DNA of 64,000 bases from Phaeacidiphilus oryzae TH49 (GCF_000744815.1 NZ_JQMQ01000004.1:62001-126000), one strand, 5' to 3'; numbered from the stretch's first letter, positions 38,376-47,499 are shown. Numbers and translations are program-made. Notes: generated from the letters alone by a model not told the origin.

Positions 38376-39182
38376 TCAGTCGAAGAGGTCGGGGTCCGAC
38401 GCGGTTATCTGGTCCCAGAGCGGTTGGGCCTGGAACCAGCCTGCCTGGTGGGTGCCGACCTGGCCCCGGGTGATCAGCGCGGTCTCCCGGTCGATCGACT
38501 TCGGCGTACCGGCGGCCATCGCCAGCAGCTGGGCCTGGCAGGAGCGTTCCATGGTGACGAACCACCAGACCGCCTCGGCGACGGAGTGGCCGACCGTCAG
38601 CAGGCCGTGGTTCTGGAGGATCACGGCCTTGTTGCCGCCGAGCGCCGCCCCGATCCGCCGGCCCTCCTCCAGGTCGTTGACGACGCCTCGGTAGTCGCTG
38701 TAGAGGGAGTGGTCCTCGAAGAAGGCGCAGGCGTCCTGGGTGAGCGGGTCCAGCAGGATGCCGAGGCTGGAGAAGGCCTTTCCGTGGACGGAGTGGGCGT
38801 GGGCGGCGGCGATCGCGTCCGGGCGGGCCGCGTGCACCTGGGAGTGGATGACGAAGGCGGCCCGGTTCACCGGGCGGTCGCCGTGCAGCAGATTGCCCTC
38901 GTGGTCGACCAGGATCAGGTCCGAGGCCTTGATCTGGCTGAAGCTCATCCCGAACGGGTTCACCCAGAACCACCGGGGGTTCTCCGGATCGCGCGCGGTG
39001 ATGTGGCCCGCGACCCCCTCGGAGAAGCCGAACCTGCCGAACAGCCGGAAGCCGGCGGCGAGTTGCTCCTTGCGGTAGCGCCGTTCCGCCTCGATCGAGT
39101 CGAAGACGGGCGGCCTGGGGATGCTGACGTCCACGGGGGCCGGGCCCTTGGCGGCGGGGCCCACGGCGGTGGTGTCGGACAT
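38376..39182 (-). CDS. Class II aldolase/adducin family protein
   Basis: This 268-residue protein shows the class II aldolase fold: GVAGHITARDPENP near the N-terminus, the zinc-binding histidines in AHAHSVHGKAFSSLG, and QNHGLLTVGHSVAEAVWWF. The catalytic Glu of true fuculose-phosphate aldolases was not clearly found. Related actinobacterial proteins are used in degradation or in adducin-like roles. GAAGGAG lies 9 nt before the ATG. It is followed, 55 nt downstream on the same strand, by the XRE regulator. Confidence 0.85.
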   Translation of the reverse strand: MSDTTAVGPAAKGPAPVDVSIPRPPVFDSIEAERRYRKEQLAAGFRLFGRFGFSEGVAGHITARDPENPRWFWVNPFGMSFSQIKASDLILVDHEGNLLHGDRPVNRAAFVIHSQVHAARPDAIAAAHAHSVHGKAFSSLGILLDPLTQDACAFFEDHSLYSDYRGVVNDLEEGRRIGAALGGNKAVILQNHGLLTVGHSVAEAVWWFVTMERSCQAQLLAMAAGTPKSIDRETALITRGQVGTHQAGWFQAQPLWDQITASDPDLFD

Positions 39183-39487
39183 GGGGTCTGACGCTCCTTC
39201 TCGCGGGGAGGGAGGGCGAGGGGCCCGGCGGAGATACTGGAACCCCGTTCGGTTCTACTCGAAGCCGCCGCCGAAGACAAGATCGCGGGCTCGCGGCCAG
39301 GAGGCACCGCGACTCCGGGGTGGCCGGGGTTCCTGGCCGCTGGATTCTTCGCCGCCGGATTCTTCGCCGCTGGATTCTTCGGCAAGCTCGTTCGGGGAGG
39401 GAGGGCGGGGATTAGAGTGGTGCGGCGTGGTCGGGGGGACTGCGTGGGTTCGGTCGGCCGGTGCCCGCCGGGGGGGCGGGTGGGGCG
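39183..39487. other. Noncoding gap between aldolase and MFS genes
   Basis: This 305-nt divergent intergenic region should hold promoters for both neighbours. Apart from a 15-nt repeat array at 39336-39380, I see no gene, RNA or clear -35/-10 pair in it. Confidence 0.5.
39336..39380 (+). repeat. Three tandem copies of a 15-nt unit
   Basis: The unit GCCGCTGGATTCTTC is repeated three times; the middle copy has one change (T to C). It lies about 110 nt before the MFS start, in noncoding DNA that is less GC-rich than its surroundings. Slippage-generated. Confidence 0.85.
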
Positions 39488-40906
39488 GTGAGTGGAGGTT
39501 CGGCCGTGTATCTCGCAGACCGGGCGGCGGCCCGGGGGCCCGGGCTGCCGGGTGGGGGCGGACGCGAGCGGCGGGGGGCGCTGGGCAGCGGCGCTGCGAC
39601 CGTGTTCGCGCTGGGCGCGGTCAGTCTGGTCACCGATGTCTCCTCGGAGATGGTGACCGCCGTTCTTCCGCTGTACCTGGTCGTCGGGCTGGGAGTGAGT
39701 CCGCTCGGGTTCGGTGTGCTGGACGGGGTGTACAACGGGGTCGGCGCACTGGTGCAGTTGACGGGCGGTCACCTCGCCGACCGGGTGCGCAGCCACAAGC
39801 TGGTGGCCGGGGTCGGGTACGGGCTCTCCGCGCTCTGCAAGCCGCTGCTCCTGCTGGTGCACAGCCTCGGCCCGATCGGGGCCGTGCTGGCCCTGGAACG
39901 CACCGGAAAGGGGCTGCGCACCGCTCCCCGGGACGCGCTGATCTCGCTCTCCGTGCCGCCCGAGCGCCGGGGGCGGGCCTTCGGGCTGCACCGCGCGATG
40001 GACACCACGGGCGCGCTCCTCGGCCCGCTGTCCGCCTTTCTGATCCTGCGGGCCGCGACCGGGGGCTATGACGCGGTCTTCGGGGTGAGCGGCTGTGTCG
40101 CCGTGCTGGGCGTGCTGGTGCTGGTGCTCTTCGTCCCGGGCCGGAGCCGCGGCGGGGCGGCCCCGGGGCCGGGTGAGCGCATTCAACTGCGGGATGTGCC
40201 AGGGCTGTTGAGGGTCCGGCGGCTGCGGGCGCTGGCGGTCTGCGCGGCGCTGCTGGGGCTGACCACGGTGAGCGACGCCTTCGTGTATCTGCTGCTGCAG
40301 CGCAGGACCGGGATCGGCCAGCAGTGGTTCACCCTCCTCCCGCTCGGCACTGCGGCGGTCTTCCTGCTGCTCGCGATGCCCTTCGGGGCGCTGGCGGACC
40401 GGTGGGGGCGCCGGGGGGTGTTCCTCGCCGGGCACGCCGGACTGCTGTGCGCGTACGGGCTGCTGCTGTGGGCGCCCGGCGGCACGGGCGCCGGCCTGGC
40501 CCGGCCGGTGCTGCCCGCGCTGGTACTGGCGCTGCACGGCGGGTTCTACGCCGCCACCGACGGGGTGCTCCCCGCGGCGGTCGCGGACGTGGCCCCGGAG
40601 CGGCTGCGGGCCAGTGGGCTGGCGCTGGTCGGAAGCGGGCAGGCGCTGGCCCGGTTCGGCTGCTCGCTGGGCTTCGGTGCGCTCTGGACGGCCTGGGGGG
40701 ACGGTGTCGCGCTGGGAGTCTCGGCGATCGGCCTGGCGGTCTGTGCGGCCGTTGCGGGGGTGGTGCTGCGCGGAGACGGGCGCGGGAAGGGGAGCGGGAA
40801 CGGGGCTGGGCTCGGGAGCGGGAACGGGGCCGGGCGCGGGAGCGGGATCGGGGTCGAGAAGGCCGACGGGAACGGGGAAGCAGGGGGAGGGGGCGGGGAG
40901 CCGTGA
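39488..40906 (+). CDS. MFS transporter
   Basis: This 472-residue MFS protein has about 12 spans. Family loops include GGHLADRVRSHKLVAGVGYG and FGALADRWGRRGVFLAGH, and ALERTGKGLRTAPRDALIS lies between spans. It resembles the subfamily that starts with VTDVSSEMVTAVLPLYLV, found in many bacteria as putative exporters. The C-terminal tail (about 40 residues) is a Gly-rich low-complexity stretch encoded by 24-nt tandem repeats. The GTG at 39488 is assumed; a second GTG at 39506 is possible. Its stop overlaps the next GTG (GTGA). Confidence 0.85.
   Translation: MSGGSAVYLADRAAARGPGLPGGGGRERRGALGSGAATVFALGAVSLVTDVSSEMVTAVLPLYLVVGLGVSPLGFGVLDGVYNGVGALVQLTGGHLADRVRSHKLVAGVGYGLSALCKPLLLLVHSLGPIGAVLALERTGKGLRTAPRDALISLSVPPERRGRAFGLHRAMDTTGALLGPLSAFLILRAATGGYDAVFGVSGCVAVLGVLVLVLFVPGRSRGGAAPGPGERIQLRDVPGLLRVRRLRALAVCAALLGLTTVSDAFVYLLLQRRTGIGQQWFTLLPLGTAAVFLLLAMPFGALADRWGRRGVFLAGHAGLLCAYGLLLWAPGGTGAGLARPVLPALVLALHGGFYAATDGVLPAAVADVAPERLRASGLALVGSGQALARFGCSLGFGALWTAWGDGVALGVSAIGLAVCAAVAGVVLRGDGRGKGSGNGAGLGSGNGAGRGSGIGVEKADGNGEAGGGGGEP
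40790..40861 (+). repeat. 24-nt G-rich tandem repeats in the MFS tail
   Basis: Two units beginning GGGAGCGGGAACGGGGC (40790-40813 and 40814-40837) are followed by a third degenerate copy. Each is 8 codons, so copy changes keep the frame. The G runs could form quadruplex DNA. Confidence 0.8.
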
Positions 40907-41943
40907 GGTCGCCTACGGAGTTGAGCGCGCGGGGCCGGCTGCTGGTGCTGGCGGTCGGGGTACTGCTGCTGGCGGGGGTGGGCACGGGGCTGGTGGTGCA
41001 CGCGGCCTCGCGGGCGGCGGGCCGGGACCGGGCCGATCCGGGCGCCCCGGTGGTCCGGGAGGGCGGGGTCACGCTCGGCCGGTCCGGCCGCCTGTTCTTC
41101 CGCTCGATGGAGCCGGGCCCGCACAGCGACGAGATCGTCTCCGTGCCGGCCGCGGACCCGGGGGCCGTACGCACCGGCTCCGGGCTGCGCTGCCTGCGGT
41201 TCTACGCGGCGGCCGGCACCGGGATCTGCCTCCGGGCGGACACGGGGCTGCTGCAGTCCGGGGGCCGGGTGCTGATCCTGGACTCCGCGCTGCGGGTGCG
41301 GCGCAGCCTGCCGTACTCCGGCATCCCCAGCCGGGCCCGGGTCTCGCCGAGCGGGCACCTCGTCGCCTGGACGGTCTTCGTCTCCGGCGACTCCTACGCC
41401 GTGGGGGCCTTCTCCACGCGTACGTCCATCCTGGACACCAGGACCGGCCGGCAGGCTCCGAGCCTGGAGGGGTTCGGCATCGAGCTGGACGGCAGGCCGT
41501 ACCACGCGGCGGACGCCAACTTCTGGGGCGTGACCTTCGCCCGCGACGACGACACCTTCTACGCGACCCTCGGCACCCGGAACCGGACCTACCTGGTGCG
41601 CGGCTCGCTCTCCCGACGGACCGTCAGGACGCTCGCCGAGAACGTGGAATGCCCGTCGCTGTCGCCGGACGGCACCCGGATCGCGTTCAAGAAGCGGGTG
41701 CTGCCGGGGGCCTCGCTGTGGCACGAGTACGTCCTCGACCTGCGCACCCTGCGGGAGACCCCGCTCGCGGAGCGGCGGAGCGTGGACGACCAGGCGGAGT
41801 GGCTGGACGACGCGACGATCGCCTACGCCCTGCCGGGGCAGGGCACCACCGACCGCACCGACCTGTGGGCCGTCCCGGCGGACGGGCGGGGCGCGCCCCG
41901 GCTGCTCGCCCGGGGCGGGGCCTCGCCGTCGCTGCTGCGCTGA
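40903..41943 (+). CDS. Membrane-anchored TolB-like beta-propeller protein
   Basis: This 346-residue protein has one N-terminal membrane anchor (about residues 13-35) and an extracytoplasmic part with repeats like TolB/PD40 blades: ARVSPSGHLVAWTVF, CPSLSPDGTRIAFKKRV and a DLWAVPADG ending. It is a structural or binding protein at the cell surface; no catalytic motif is seen. It is coupled to the MFS gene by a GTGA overlap, so the two may work together, perhaps as an exporter and a periplasm-side partner. The ligand is unknown. Confidence 0.8.
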   Translation: MRSPTELSARGRLLVLAVGVLLLAGVGTGLVVHAASRAAGRDRADPGAPVVREGGVTLGRSGRLFFRSMEPGPHSDEIVSVPAADPGAVRTGSGLRCLRFYAAAGTGICLRADTGLLQSGGRVLILDSALRVRRSLPYSGIPSRARVSPSGHLVAWTVFVSGDSYAVGAFSTRTSILDTRTGRQAPSLEGFGIELDGRPYHAADANFWGVTFARDDDTFYATLGTRNRTYLVRGSLSRRTVRTLAENVECPSLSPDGTRIAFKKRVLPGASLWHEYVLDLRTLRETPLAERRSVDDQAEWLDDATIAYALPGQGTTDRTDLWAVPADGRGAPRLLARGGASPSLLR

Positions 41944-41945
41944 GC

Positions 41946-42668
41946 TCAGCCGTCGGTGGTCCCGCCCGCCTCCGTCAGTACGCCGTTCCGCTCGTGATAG
42001 CGGGCGCCGGTGGCCGGGCACTGCCAGGTGCCCGGCTCCCCGGGGAGTTCCGCTAGGCGGACGCCGGCCCGGCCGACCCAGCCGATCCGGCGTGCGGGCA
42101 CCCCCGCGACCAGTGCGAAGTCCGGGACGTCCCGGGTGACCACCGCGCCCGCGGCGACCAGTGCCCAGCGGCCCACCCGCACCGGGGCCACGCAGACCGA
42201 GCGCGCGCCCAGCGCGGCGCCCTCGCCGACCAGGACGGCCACCGGCTGCCAGTCGCCCTCGCCCTTGCGGCTCCCGTCGGGGGAGACCGCGCGGGGGTGG
42301 TGGTCGTTGGTGAGGACGGCGGCCGGGCCCACGAAGACGCCGTCCCCGAGCTCGGCGGGCTCGTAGACCAGCGCGTAGTTCTGCAGTTTGACGTGGTGTC
42401 CGATGCGGACGCCGGGCCCGACGTAGGCGCCCCGGCCGACATTGCAGCCCCGGCCGAGGGTGGCCCGCTCGCGGATCTGGGCCAGATCCCAGATCGCGGT
42501 GCCCTCGCCGAGGCGGGCGGTCGGGTCGACCTGGGCGGTGGGCTGGATCCGGGCCGCGGCGGGTTGGCCGGTCTGGCGGGGGTCTTCCTGAACGGGCCGT
42601 GCCTTTATGGGTTGTGCCTCCACGGGCTGTGCCTTTATGGGTTGTGCCTCCACGGGCTGTGCCTCCAC
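41946..42668 (-). CDS. Hexapeptide-repeat N-acetyltransferase (WbpD-like)
   Basis: This 240-residue left-handed beta-helix acyltransferase has repeats such as GRGCNVGRGAYVGPGVRIG and the catalytic region VLTNDHHPRAVSP. It resembles WbpD-type enzymes, which acetylate the 3-amino group of UDP-2-acetamido-3-amino sugars. The N-terminal 27 residues are a repetitive QP(V/I)-rich segment encoded by 15-nt tandem repeats. GGAGG lies 5-6 nt before the GTG start at 42668. It fits a pathway with the Gfo/Idh oxidoreductase, a DegT aminotransferase and the UDP-GlcNAc 2-epimerase in the same locus. Confidence 0.85.
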   Translation of the reverse strand: MEAQPVEAQPIKAQPVEAQPIKARPVQEDPRQTGQPAAARIQPTAQVDPTARLGEGTAIWDLAQIRERATLGRGCNVGRGAYVGPGVRIGHHVKLQNYALVYEPAELGDGVFVGPAAVLTNDHHPRAVSPDGSRKGEGDWQPVAVLVGEGAALGARSVCVAPVRVGRWALVAAGAVVTRDVPDFALVAGVPARRIGWVGRAGVRLAELPGEPGTWQCPATGARYHERNGVLTEAGGTTDG

Positions 42669-42675
42669 GGGTTCC
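42601..42675 (-). repeat. 15-nt tandem repeats at the 5' end of the acyltransferase gene
   Basis: Five 15-nt units alternate between GCCTTTATGGGTTGT and GCCTCCACGGGCTGT (plus-strand reading). They encode five-residue repeats of the type EAQPV/KAQPI, and the array runs through the GTG start. The unit is a multiple of three. Confidence 0.9.
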
Positions 42676-42679
42676 TCCG

Positions 42680-43582
42680 TCAGTTCGGGAGCCGGTCCCG
42701 CCGGCTACGGCTGCTCTCGTCCCGCAGCCAGGTACCGAAGTCCCCGCTGCGGATGGGCTGTCGGGCTCGGCGGCGGGCGACCGCCGCGGCGGCGAGGAAG
42801 ACCAGGACGCCGGGGAGGAGGGCCGGATCGGCGCGGAGCAGGGCGAACAGGTCCGCCGGCCGGGTCCGCGCGGAGGGCGCTTCGGTGCGCTGCTCCAACT
42901 GCTCCAGCTGCTCCAACTGCGCGGTGGAGGTGGCGGCGCGGACCCGGCGGTTGATCAGGTCCCGCCAGGTGCGCGGTGGCTGGATCCGGACGCGGGCCGC
43001 CGGCACCACCCGCCGCTCCTCCGGGGCGAAGGCCAGCGAGGCGGCGAGGTCGTCGGCCATCAGCGGGGGCAGCGCGGCGAGGCGCGCGTGCCCGGCCTCC
43101 GTGACCGCGATGACCCCGCGGCCGAAGAGGCCCCGCCGGACCTCGGGCAGGCGCTGCCACACGCGGTAATACGCGCGCACCGGCCAGCCGCAGCCGTTCA
43201 ACGGAATATCACGTTCCGGCGCGACGGCCAGAACGGCGGGCGAATGATCGGAAAGAACCTGCGTCAGGGATCGGACATCCGAGGGGGACAGCAGGACATC
43301 TGCGTCCACGTACAACCGGGGAAAGGATTTCACCTCCGCGTCGCCCGCCCTGAGCGCCTCGTGCTTGGAAGGAACCGGTATCTCCACCACCCGCACCCGA
43401 GCCCCTCGGGCGGCTGCGACCTGCGCTGTTCCGTCCGTGCAGCCGTTGCACACGACCACGATCTCCAGCGGCTCCGGGTCGCCGGGTATTTCGGCGCCCG
43501 GGCCGTCAGCGGCCAGAAGTGAATCAAGAAGCGGTCCGATGACCTGTGCCTCGTTGTGCGCCGGAATCACCATACTCGTCAC
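42680..43582 (-). CDS. Family 2 glycosyltransferase
   Basis: This 300-residue GT-A enzyme begins MVIPAHNEAQVIGPLL. It has the nucleotide-sugar site IVVVCNGCTDGTAQVA and the metal-binding acidic triad in RLYVDADVLLS. A hydrophobic segment near the C-terminus (ALLPGVLVFLAAAAVA) may associate with the membrane. It contains a LEQLEQLEQ stretch from 9-nt repeats (42891-42917). It should transfer a sugar during assembly of the polysaccharide; donor and acceptor are unknown. The gap of 11 nt to the acyltransferase downstream suggests one operon. Confidence 0.88.
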   Translation of the reverse strand: MTSMVIPAHNEAQVIGPLLDSLLAADGPGAEIPGDPEPLEIVVVCNGCTDGTAQVAAARGARVRVVEIPVPSKHEALRAGDAEVKSFPRLYVDADVLLSPSDVRSLTQVLSDHSPAVLAVAPERDIPLNGCGWPVRAYYRVWQRLPEVRRGLFGRGVIAVTEAGHARLAALPPLMADDLAASLAFAPEERRVVPAARVRIQPPRTWRDLINRRVRAATSTAQLEQLEQLEQRTEAPSARTRPADLFALLRADPALLPGVLVFLAAAAVARRRARQPIRSGDFGTWLRDESSRSRRDRLPN

Positions 43583-43827
43583 GGCAGCAGTATCGCGCGG
43601 ACTTCCGTCACATCATCGAATACTTCGCTCGGTAGTTCCCACGATTGACTTCCGTGGTCTAGATTGTTGCCGCCCGCCTGCTGTGGATGGTGTGTGAAGA
43701 ACATACACATGCCGTCCGCATCGGCCGGGGCGGTACGTGCGAGATGTGCGAGTGCGATGGGGCGGGGCCGGCGGCGGGGGGAACTGCCGACGGGGTTCGC
43801 GCACTTCGAACACCCTGGGGGGAAGGC

Positions 43828-45279
43828 ATGGCCGTTGGGCCGGTCACGCATGTGCGCCACACCGTGGCACAGGGGCGGGCGGGGAGCCGCCGCCGGCGCT
43901 GGGAGCGGAGTTACCGGTTCCACCTGCTGGCTGCGGACGGAACCGCCGCGCTGCTGGCCGCGCTCGCCATCCACGCCGCCTACGGCCGCTGGGCGGTGGT
44001 CCTGGGACTGCCGCCGGCCTGGATCGCGGTGCTGTACGGCTATCGGGCCTACGACCGGGCGGCGCTGGGTCTCGGCAGCGAGGAGTACCGCCGGGTGCTG
44101 CGCGGCGCCGTCGCACTGCCCGCGCTGTCGGCGCTGGCCTACTGGACACTGCTGCACGACTCCCGGCTGCTCCACGACATGATGCTGGCGGCGGCGCCGA
44201 CGGCCGGGATCGCCCTGCTGGTGCGGTTTCTGATCCGGCGTCGGCTGCACTGGCGGTGGGGGCGCGGCCGGGACCGGAACCCGACCCTCCTGGTCGGTCC
44301 ATCCGGCAGCGTGGTCGAGCTGATGACCGTGCTGCGGCGGGGCGGAGCCCAGGAGTTGACCGTGGCCGGGGCCTGCCTCACCGATCCGCACAACGCCGCG
44401 GCGGTCACCGAGCTCGGCGTTCCGGTGGTCGGCGGTGTGGGCGGCGTCGCCGAGGTGGCGGACGCCATCGGCGCCACCGGGAGCAGCGTCGTCGTGGTGC
44501 TTCCGGCCCCGGAGATCGACGCCGCGGCGCTGATCCGGCTCTCCTGGAGCGCGGCGGCCGAGGGGGCCGACTTCCTGCTGATGCCGGCGGCGGCCGAGGT
44601 GGCCGCCTCGCGGCTGGTGGTGCGGCCGCACAACGGGGTGCCCCTGCTGCACGTCCGGGCGCCCCGGCTGTCCAACATCCCGCGGCTGCCCAAGGAGTTG
44701 GCGGAACGACTGCTGGCCGCCGTGCTGCTGCTGGTGTTCGCCCCGCTGATGCTGGTGGTGGCGCTGGTGGTCAGGCTCGACAGCGCGGGGCCGGCGCTGT
44801 TCCGGCAGCGGCGGGTCGGCCGGTACGGCGAGCAGTTCACCATGCTCAAGTTCCGGACCATGCGGGAGGACGCGACCGAGCACCGGGCGGAGCTCGACGC
44901 CCTCAACCAGAACGCCGACGGGCTGCTCTTCAAGGTGCGGCAGGACCCGCGGATCACGCGGGTGGGCTCCGCGCTGCGGCGGTACTCCATCGACGAGCTG
45001 CCGCAGCTCCTCAACGTCCTCGGCGGCCATATGTCGCTGGTCGGTCCCCGCCCCTCCTTACCTGAGGAGGCGGACGCGTACACCCACGAGATCCGGCGCC
45101 GACTGCTGGTCAAACCCGGGCTCACCGGGTTATGGCAGGTCAGCGGCCGTTCGGATCTCCCCTGGGACGAGGCCGTCCGCCTCGATCTGAGCTATGTGGA
45201 CAACTGGTCGCTGGTGCTCGACCTGACCATCCTGCTGCGCACGGGCCCAGCCGTGGCACGCGGAAGGGGGGCCTACTGA
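43828..45279 (+). CDS. Priming sugar-phosphate transferase (polyprenyl glycosylphosphotransferase)
   Basis: This 483-residue enzyme of the WbaP/CpsE type has four or five N-terminal spans, a central Rossmann-like CoA-binding-type region (TLLVGPSGSVVEL), and a C-terminal catalytic domain. That domain shows ALFRQRRVGRYGEQFTMLKF, SIDELPQLLNVLGGHMSLVG and KPGLTGLWQVSGRSD. It loads the first sugar-1-phosphate onto undecaprenyl phosphate and so starts repeat-unit assembly. The ATG at 43828 has GGGGGGAAGG before it; a GTG at 43687 would add 47 atypical residues. Two TTA codons (45058-45060 and 45130-45132) make translation bldA-dependent. No ORF is seen in the 245 nt upstream of this start. Confidence 0.92.
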   Translation: MAVGPVTHVRHTVAQGRAGSRRRRWERSYRFHLLAADGTAALLAALAIHAAYGRWAVVLGLPPAWIAVLYGYRAYDRAALGLGSEEYRRVLRGAVALPALSALAYWTLLHDSRLLHDMMLAAAPTAGIALLVRFLIRRRLHWRWGRGRDRNPTLLVGPSGSVVELMTVLRRGGAQELTVAGACLTDPHNAAAVTELGVPVVGGVGGVAEVADAIGATGSSVVVVLPAPEIDAAALIRLSWSAAAEGADFLLMPAAAEVAASRLVVRPHNGVPLLHVRAPRLSNIPRLPKELAERLLAAVLLLVFAPLMLVVALVVRLDSAGPALFRQRRVGRYGEQFTMLKFRTMREDATEHRAELDALNQNADGLLFKVRQDPRITRVGSALRRYSIDELPQLLNVLGGHMSLVGPRPSLPEEADAYTHEIRRRLLVKPGLTGLWQVSGRSDLPWDEAVRLDLSYVDNWSLVLDLTILLRTGPAVARGRGAY

Positions 45280-45280
45280 G

Positions 45281-46456
45281 ATGCCCGGCAACCGAGTCGA
45301 GGGAGCGGTCGGGAGCGCGGCCGAGAGAGCGGTCGAGAGAACGGTCAGGAGAGCGGTCGGGACGGCGAAGGACGCGGGCGGGGAGAAGGGGCCGCTCGGG
45401 GTGGCCGTGATCGGGGCCGGGTACTGGGGACCCAACCTGGTCCGCAACTTCCAGTCCTCGCCCGCCTTCCGCCTGAAGTGGGTCTGCGACCTGGACGAGG
45501 AGCGCGCTCGCCGGGCGCTGGGCGGCTACTCCACGGTCGGCGCGACCGCGGACTACCCGGCGGTGCTGGCCGACCCCTCGGTCCACGCGGTGGCGGTGGC
45601 CACGCCGGCCGGCACCCATCTGGACGTCGCCCTGGCGGCGCTCCGGGCCGGCAAGCACGTCCTGGTGGAGAAGCCGCTCGCGGCCACCTACGCCGACGGG
45701 CGCCGCCTGGTGGCCGAGGCGGAGGCCCGCGGGCTGGTGCTGATGTGCGACCACACCTACTGCTACACCCCGGCGGTGGGCCGGATCCGGGAGCTCGTCC
45801 ACTCCGGGGAGCTGGGCGAGGTGCACTTCGTGGACTCGGTCCGGATCAACCTGGGGCTGGTCCAGAAGGACATCGACGTCCTGTGGGACCTGGCCCCGCA
45901 CGACCTGTCCATCCTGGACTTCATCCTGCCCGCGAACGTCGAGCCGGTCGCGGTGGCCGCGCACGGCGCCGACCCGATCGGCGCCGGGCAGGCCTGCGTC
46001 GCCTACCTCACCCTGCAGTTGAGCACCGGCGCGATCGCCCACGTCCACGTCAACTGGCTCTCGCCGACCAAGGTGCGGACCACGCTGGTCGGCGGCGCCA
46101 AGCGCACCCTGCTCTGGGACGACCTCAACCCGGCCCAGCGGGTGGCCGTCTTCGACCGCGGCGTCGACCTGGCCTCGCCGGCCGAACTCGGCGCCGAGGA
46201 GCGGCGGGACGCGCTGGTCTCGTACCGCAGCGGCGACATGGTCGCGCCCGCGCTGGGCGAGAAGGAGGCCCTGCGCGGCATGGTCGAGGAGTTCGCCGGG
46301 GCGATCCGGGAGCGGCGGGCGCCGCTCACCGACGGCTGGTCCGGACTGCGGGTGCTGGACATCCTGGAGGCGGCCTCGCGCAGCCTCGCCTTCCACGGCG
46401 CGGTCGTCGGACTGCGCACCGATCGGCACGACGAACCGGCAGGGGCTGAACGTTGA
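45281..46456 (+). CDS. Gfo/Idh/MocA family sugar oxidoreductase (WbpB-like)
   Basis: This 391-residue NAD-dependent enzyme has the nucleotide-binding motif VAVIGAGYWGPN (from about residue 41) and the family catalytic segment HVLVEKPLA. The conserved region VLWDLAPHDLSIL lies in the C-terminal domain. WbpB-like members oxidise C3 of UDP-N-acetylglucosaminuronate. An unusual N-terminal extension of about 35 residues is encoded by 12-nt repeats. It starts 1 nt after the transferase stop, so the genes are coupled. The next gene overlaps its end (TTGA). Confidence 0.9.
   Translation: MPGNRVEGAVGSAAERAVERTVRRAVGTAKDAGGEKGPLGVAVIGAGYWGPNLVRNFQSSPAFRLKWVCDLDEERARRALGGYSTVGATADYPAVLADPSVHAVAVATPAGTHLDVALAALRAGKHVLVEKPLAATYADGRRLVAEAEARGLVLMCDHTYCYTPAVGRIRELVHSGELGEVHFVDSVRINLGLVQKDIDVLWDLAPHDLSILDFILPANVEPVAVAAHGADPIGAGQACVAYLTLQLSTGAIAHVHVNWLSPTKVRTTLVGGAKRTLLWDDLNPAQRVAVFDRGVDLASPAELGAEERRDALVSYRSGDMVAPALGEKEALRGMVEEFAGAIRERRAPLTDGWSGLRVLDILEAASRSLAFHGAVVGLRTDRHDEPAGAER
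45304..45363 (+). repeat. Five 12-nt tandem repeats at the 5' end of the Gfo/Idh gene
   Basis: Units resemble AGCGGTCGGGAG with one to three changes each. They encode an Ala/Glu/Arg/Val-rich N-terminal extension outside the Rossmann domain, and copy changes would keep the frame. Confidence 0.85.
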
Positions 46457-47499
46457 GCGGTAGCGGTAGCAGCGTACGGGGCAAGCGGATCCTGGTCACC
46501 GGGGGAGCGGGCACCATCGGCTCCACCCTGGTCGACCTGCTGGCGGAGCACGGGGCGGGGGAGATCCGGGTCCTGGACAACCTGGTGCGCGGGCGGCGGC
46601 GGAACCTGGAGGCGGCGCTGGCGAGCGGCGCCGCCCGGCTGATCGAGGGCGACATCCGGGACCGGGACACGGTGCGCGCCGCCACCGAGGGCGCGGACCT
46701 GGTCTTCCACCTGGCGGCGATCCGGATCACGCAGTGCGCGGAGGAGCCCCGGCTGGCCAACGAGGTGCTGGTGGACGGCACCTTCAACGTCCTGGAGGCG
46801 GCGGCGGAGGCGGGCGTCGGAAAGGTCGTGGCCTCGTCCTCGGCCTCGGTCTACGGCCTCGCGGACACCTTCCCGACCGACGAGGACCACCACCCGTACC
46901 GGAACGACACCTTCTACGGGGCCGCGAAGGCCTTCAACGAGGGGATGCTGCGCAGCTTCCACGCCATGTACGGGCTGGACTACCTGGCGCTGCGCTACTT
47001 CAACGTCTACGGCCCCCGGATGGACATCCACGGCCTCTACACCGAGGTGCTGATCCGCTGGATGGAGCGGATCGAGGCCGGCGAGCCGCCGCTGATCCTC
47101 GGCGACGGCACCCAGACCATGGACTTCGTCGACGTCCGGGACATCGCGCGGGCCAATCTGCTGGCCGCCGAGTCCGGGCTGACCGACGAGGTCTTCAACG
47201 TCGCCTGCGGGGTCGAGACCAGTCTGCGCGAACTCGCCCTGGCCCTGCTGGCCACGATGGGGGCGGAGGGCCTGGAGCCGGTGCACGGCCCGGCGCGGGC
47301 GGTGAACGGGGTGACCCGGCGGCTCGCGGACACCCGCCGGGCGGCCGAACGCCTGGGCTTCCGGGCGGAGATCGACCTGCGGCGGGGGCTGCGGGACCTG
47401 GTGGACTGGTGGCGCGCCGAACGGGCGGAGGACGCCGGGCGGGCCGAGCCGCTTGAGCCGGCCGAGCCCGCCGAGCGGGTCGCCGGGGCCGCGCGGTGA
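46453..47499 (+). CDS. NAD-dependent nucleotide-sugar epimerase/dehydratase
   Basis: This 348-residue extended SDR has ILVTGGAGTIGS near residue 13, then VFHLAAIRITQC, ASSSASVYG, and the catalytic Tyr155 and Lys159 in YGAAK. It resembles UDP-glucose/GlcNAc 4-epimerases and related decarboxylating enzymes; the exact sugar is undecided. A TTG start at 46453 overlaps the stop of the oxidoreductase; no better start exists near the Rossmann motif. The last 20 or so residues are Glu/Pro/Ala repeats. The stop overlaps the next GTG. Confidence 0.87.
   Translation: MSGSGSSVRGKRILVTGGAGTIGSTLVDLLAEHGAGEIRVLDNLVRGRRRNLEAALASGAARLIEGDIRDRDTVRAATEGADLVFHLAAIRITQCAEEPRLANEVLVDGTFNVLEAAAEAGVGKVVASSSASVYGLADTFPTDEDHHPYRNDTFYGAAKAFNEGMLRSFHAMYGLDYLALRYFNVYGPRMDIHGLYTEVLIRWMERIEAGEPPLILGDGTQTMDFVDVRDIARANLLAAESGLTDEVFNVACGVETSLRELALALLATMGAEGLEPVHGPARAVNGVTRRLADTRRAAERLGFRAEIDLRRGLRDLVDWWRAERAEDAGRAEPLEPAEPAERVAGAAR

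Noticed and set aside
39336-39380. CRISPR-like array
   Set aside because: Units of 15 nt are directly adjacent without spacers, so it is a simple tandem repeat.
43687-43827. Longer N-terminus for the priming transferase with a Cys-rich segment
   Set aside because: The added residues are not like the family, and the best Shine-Dalgarno sequence is before the ATG at 43828.
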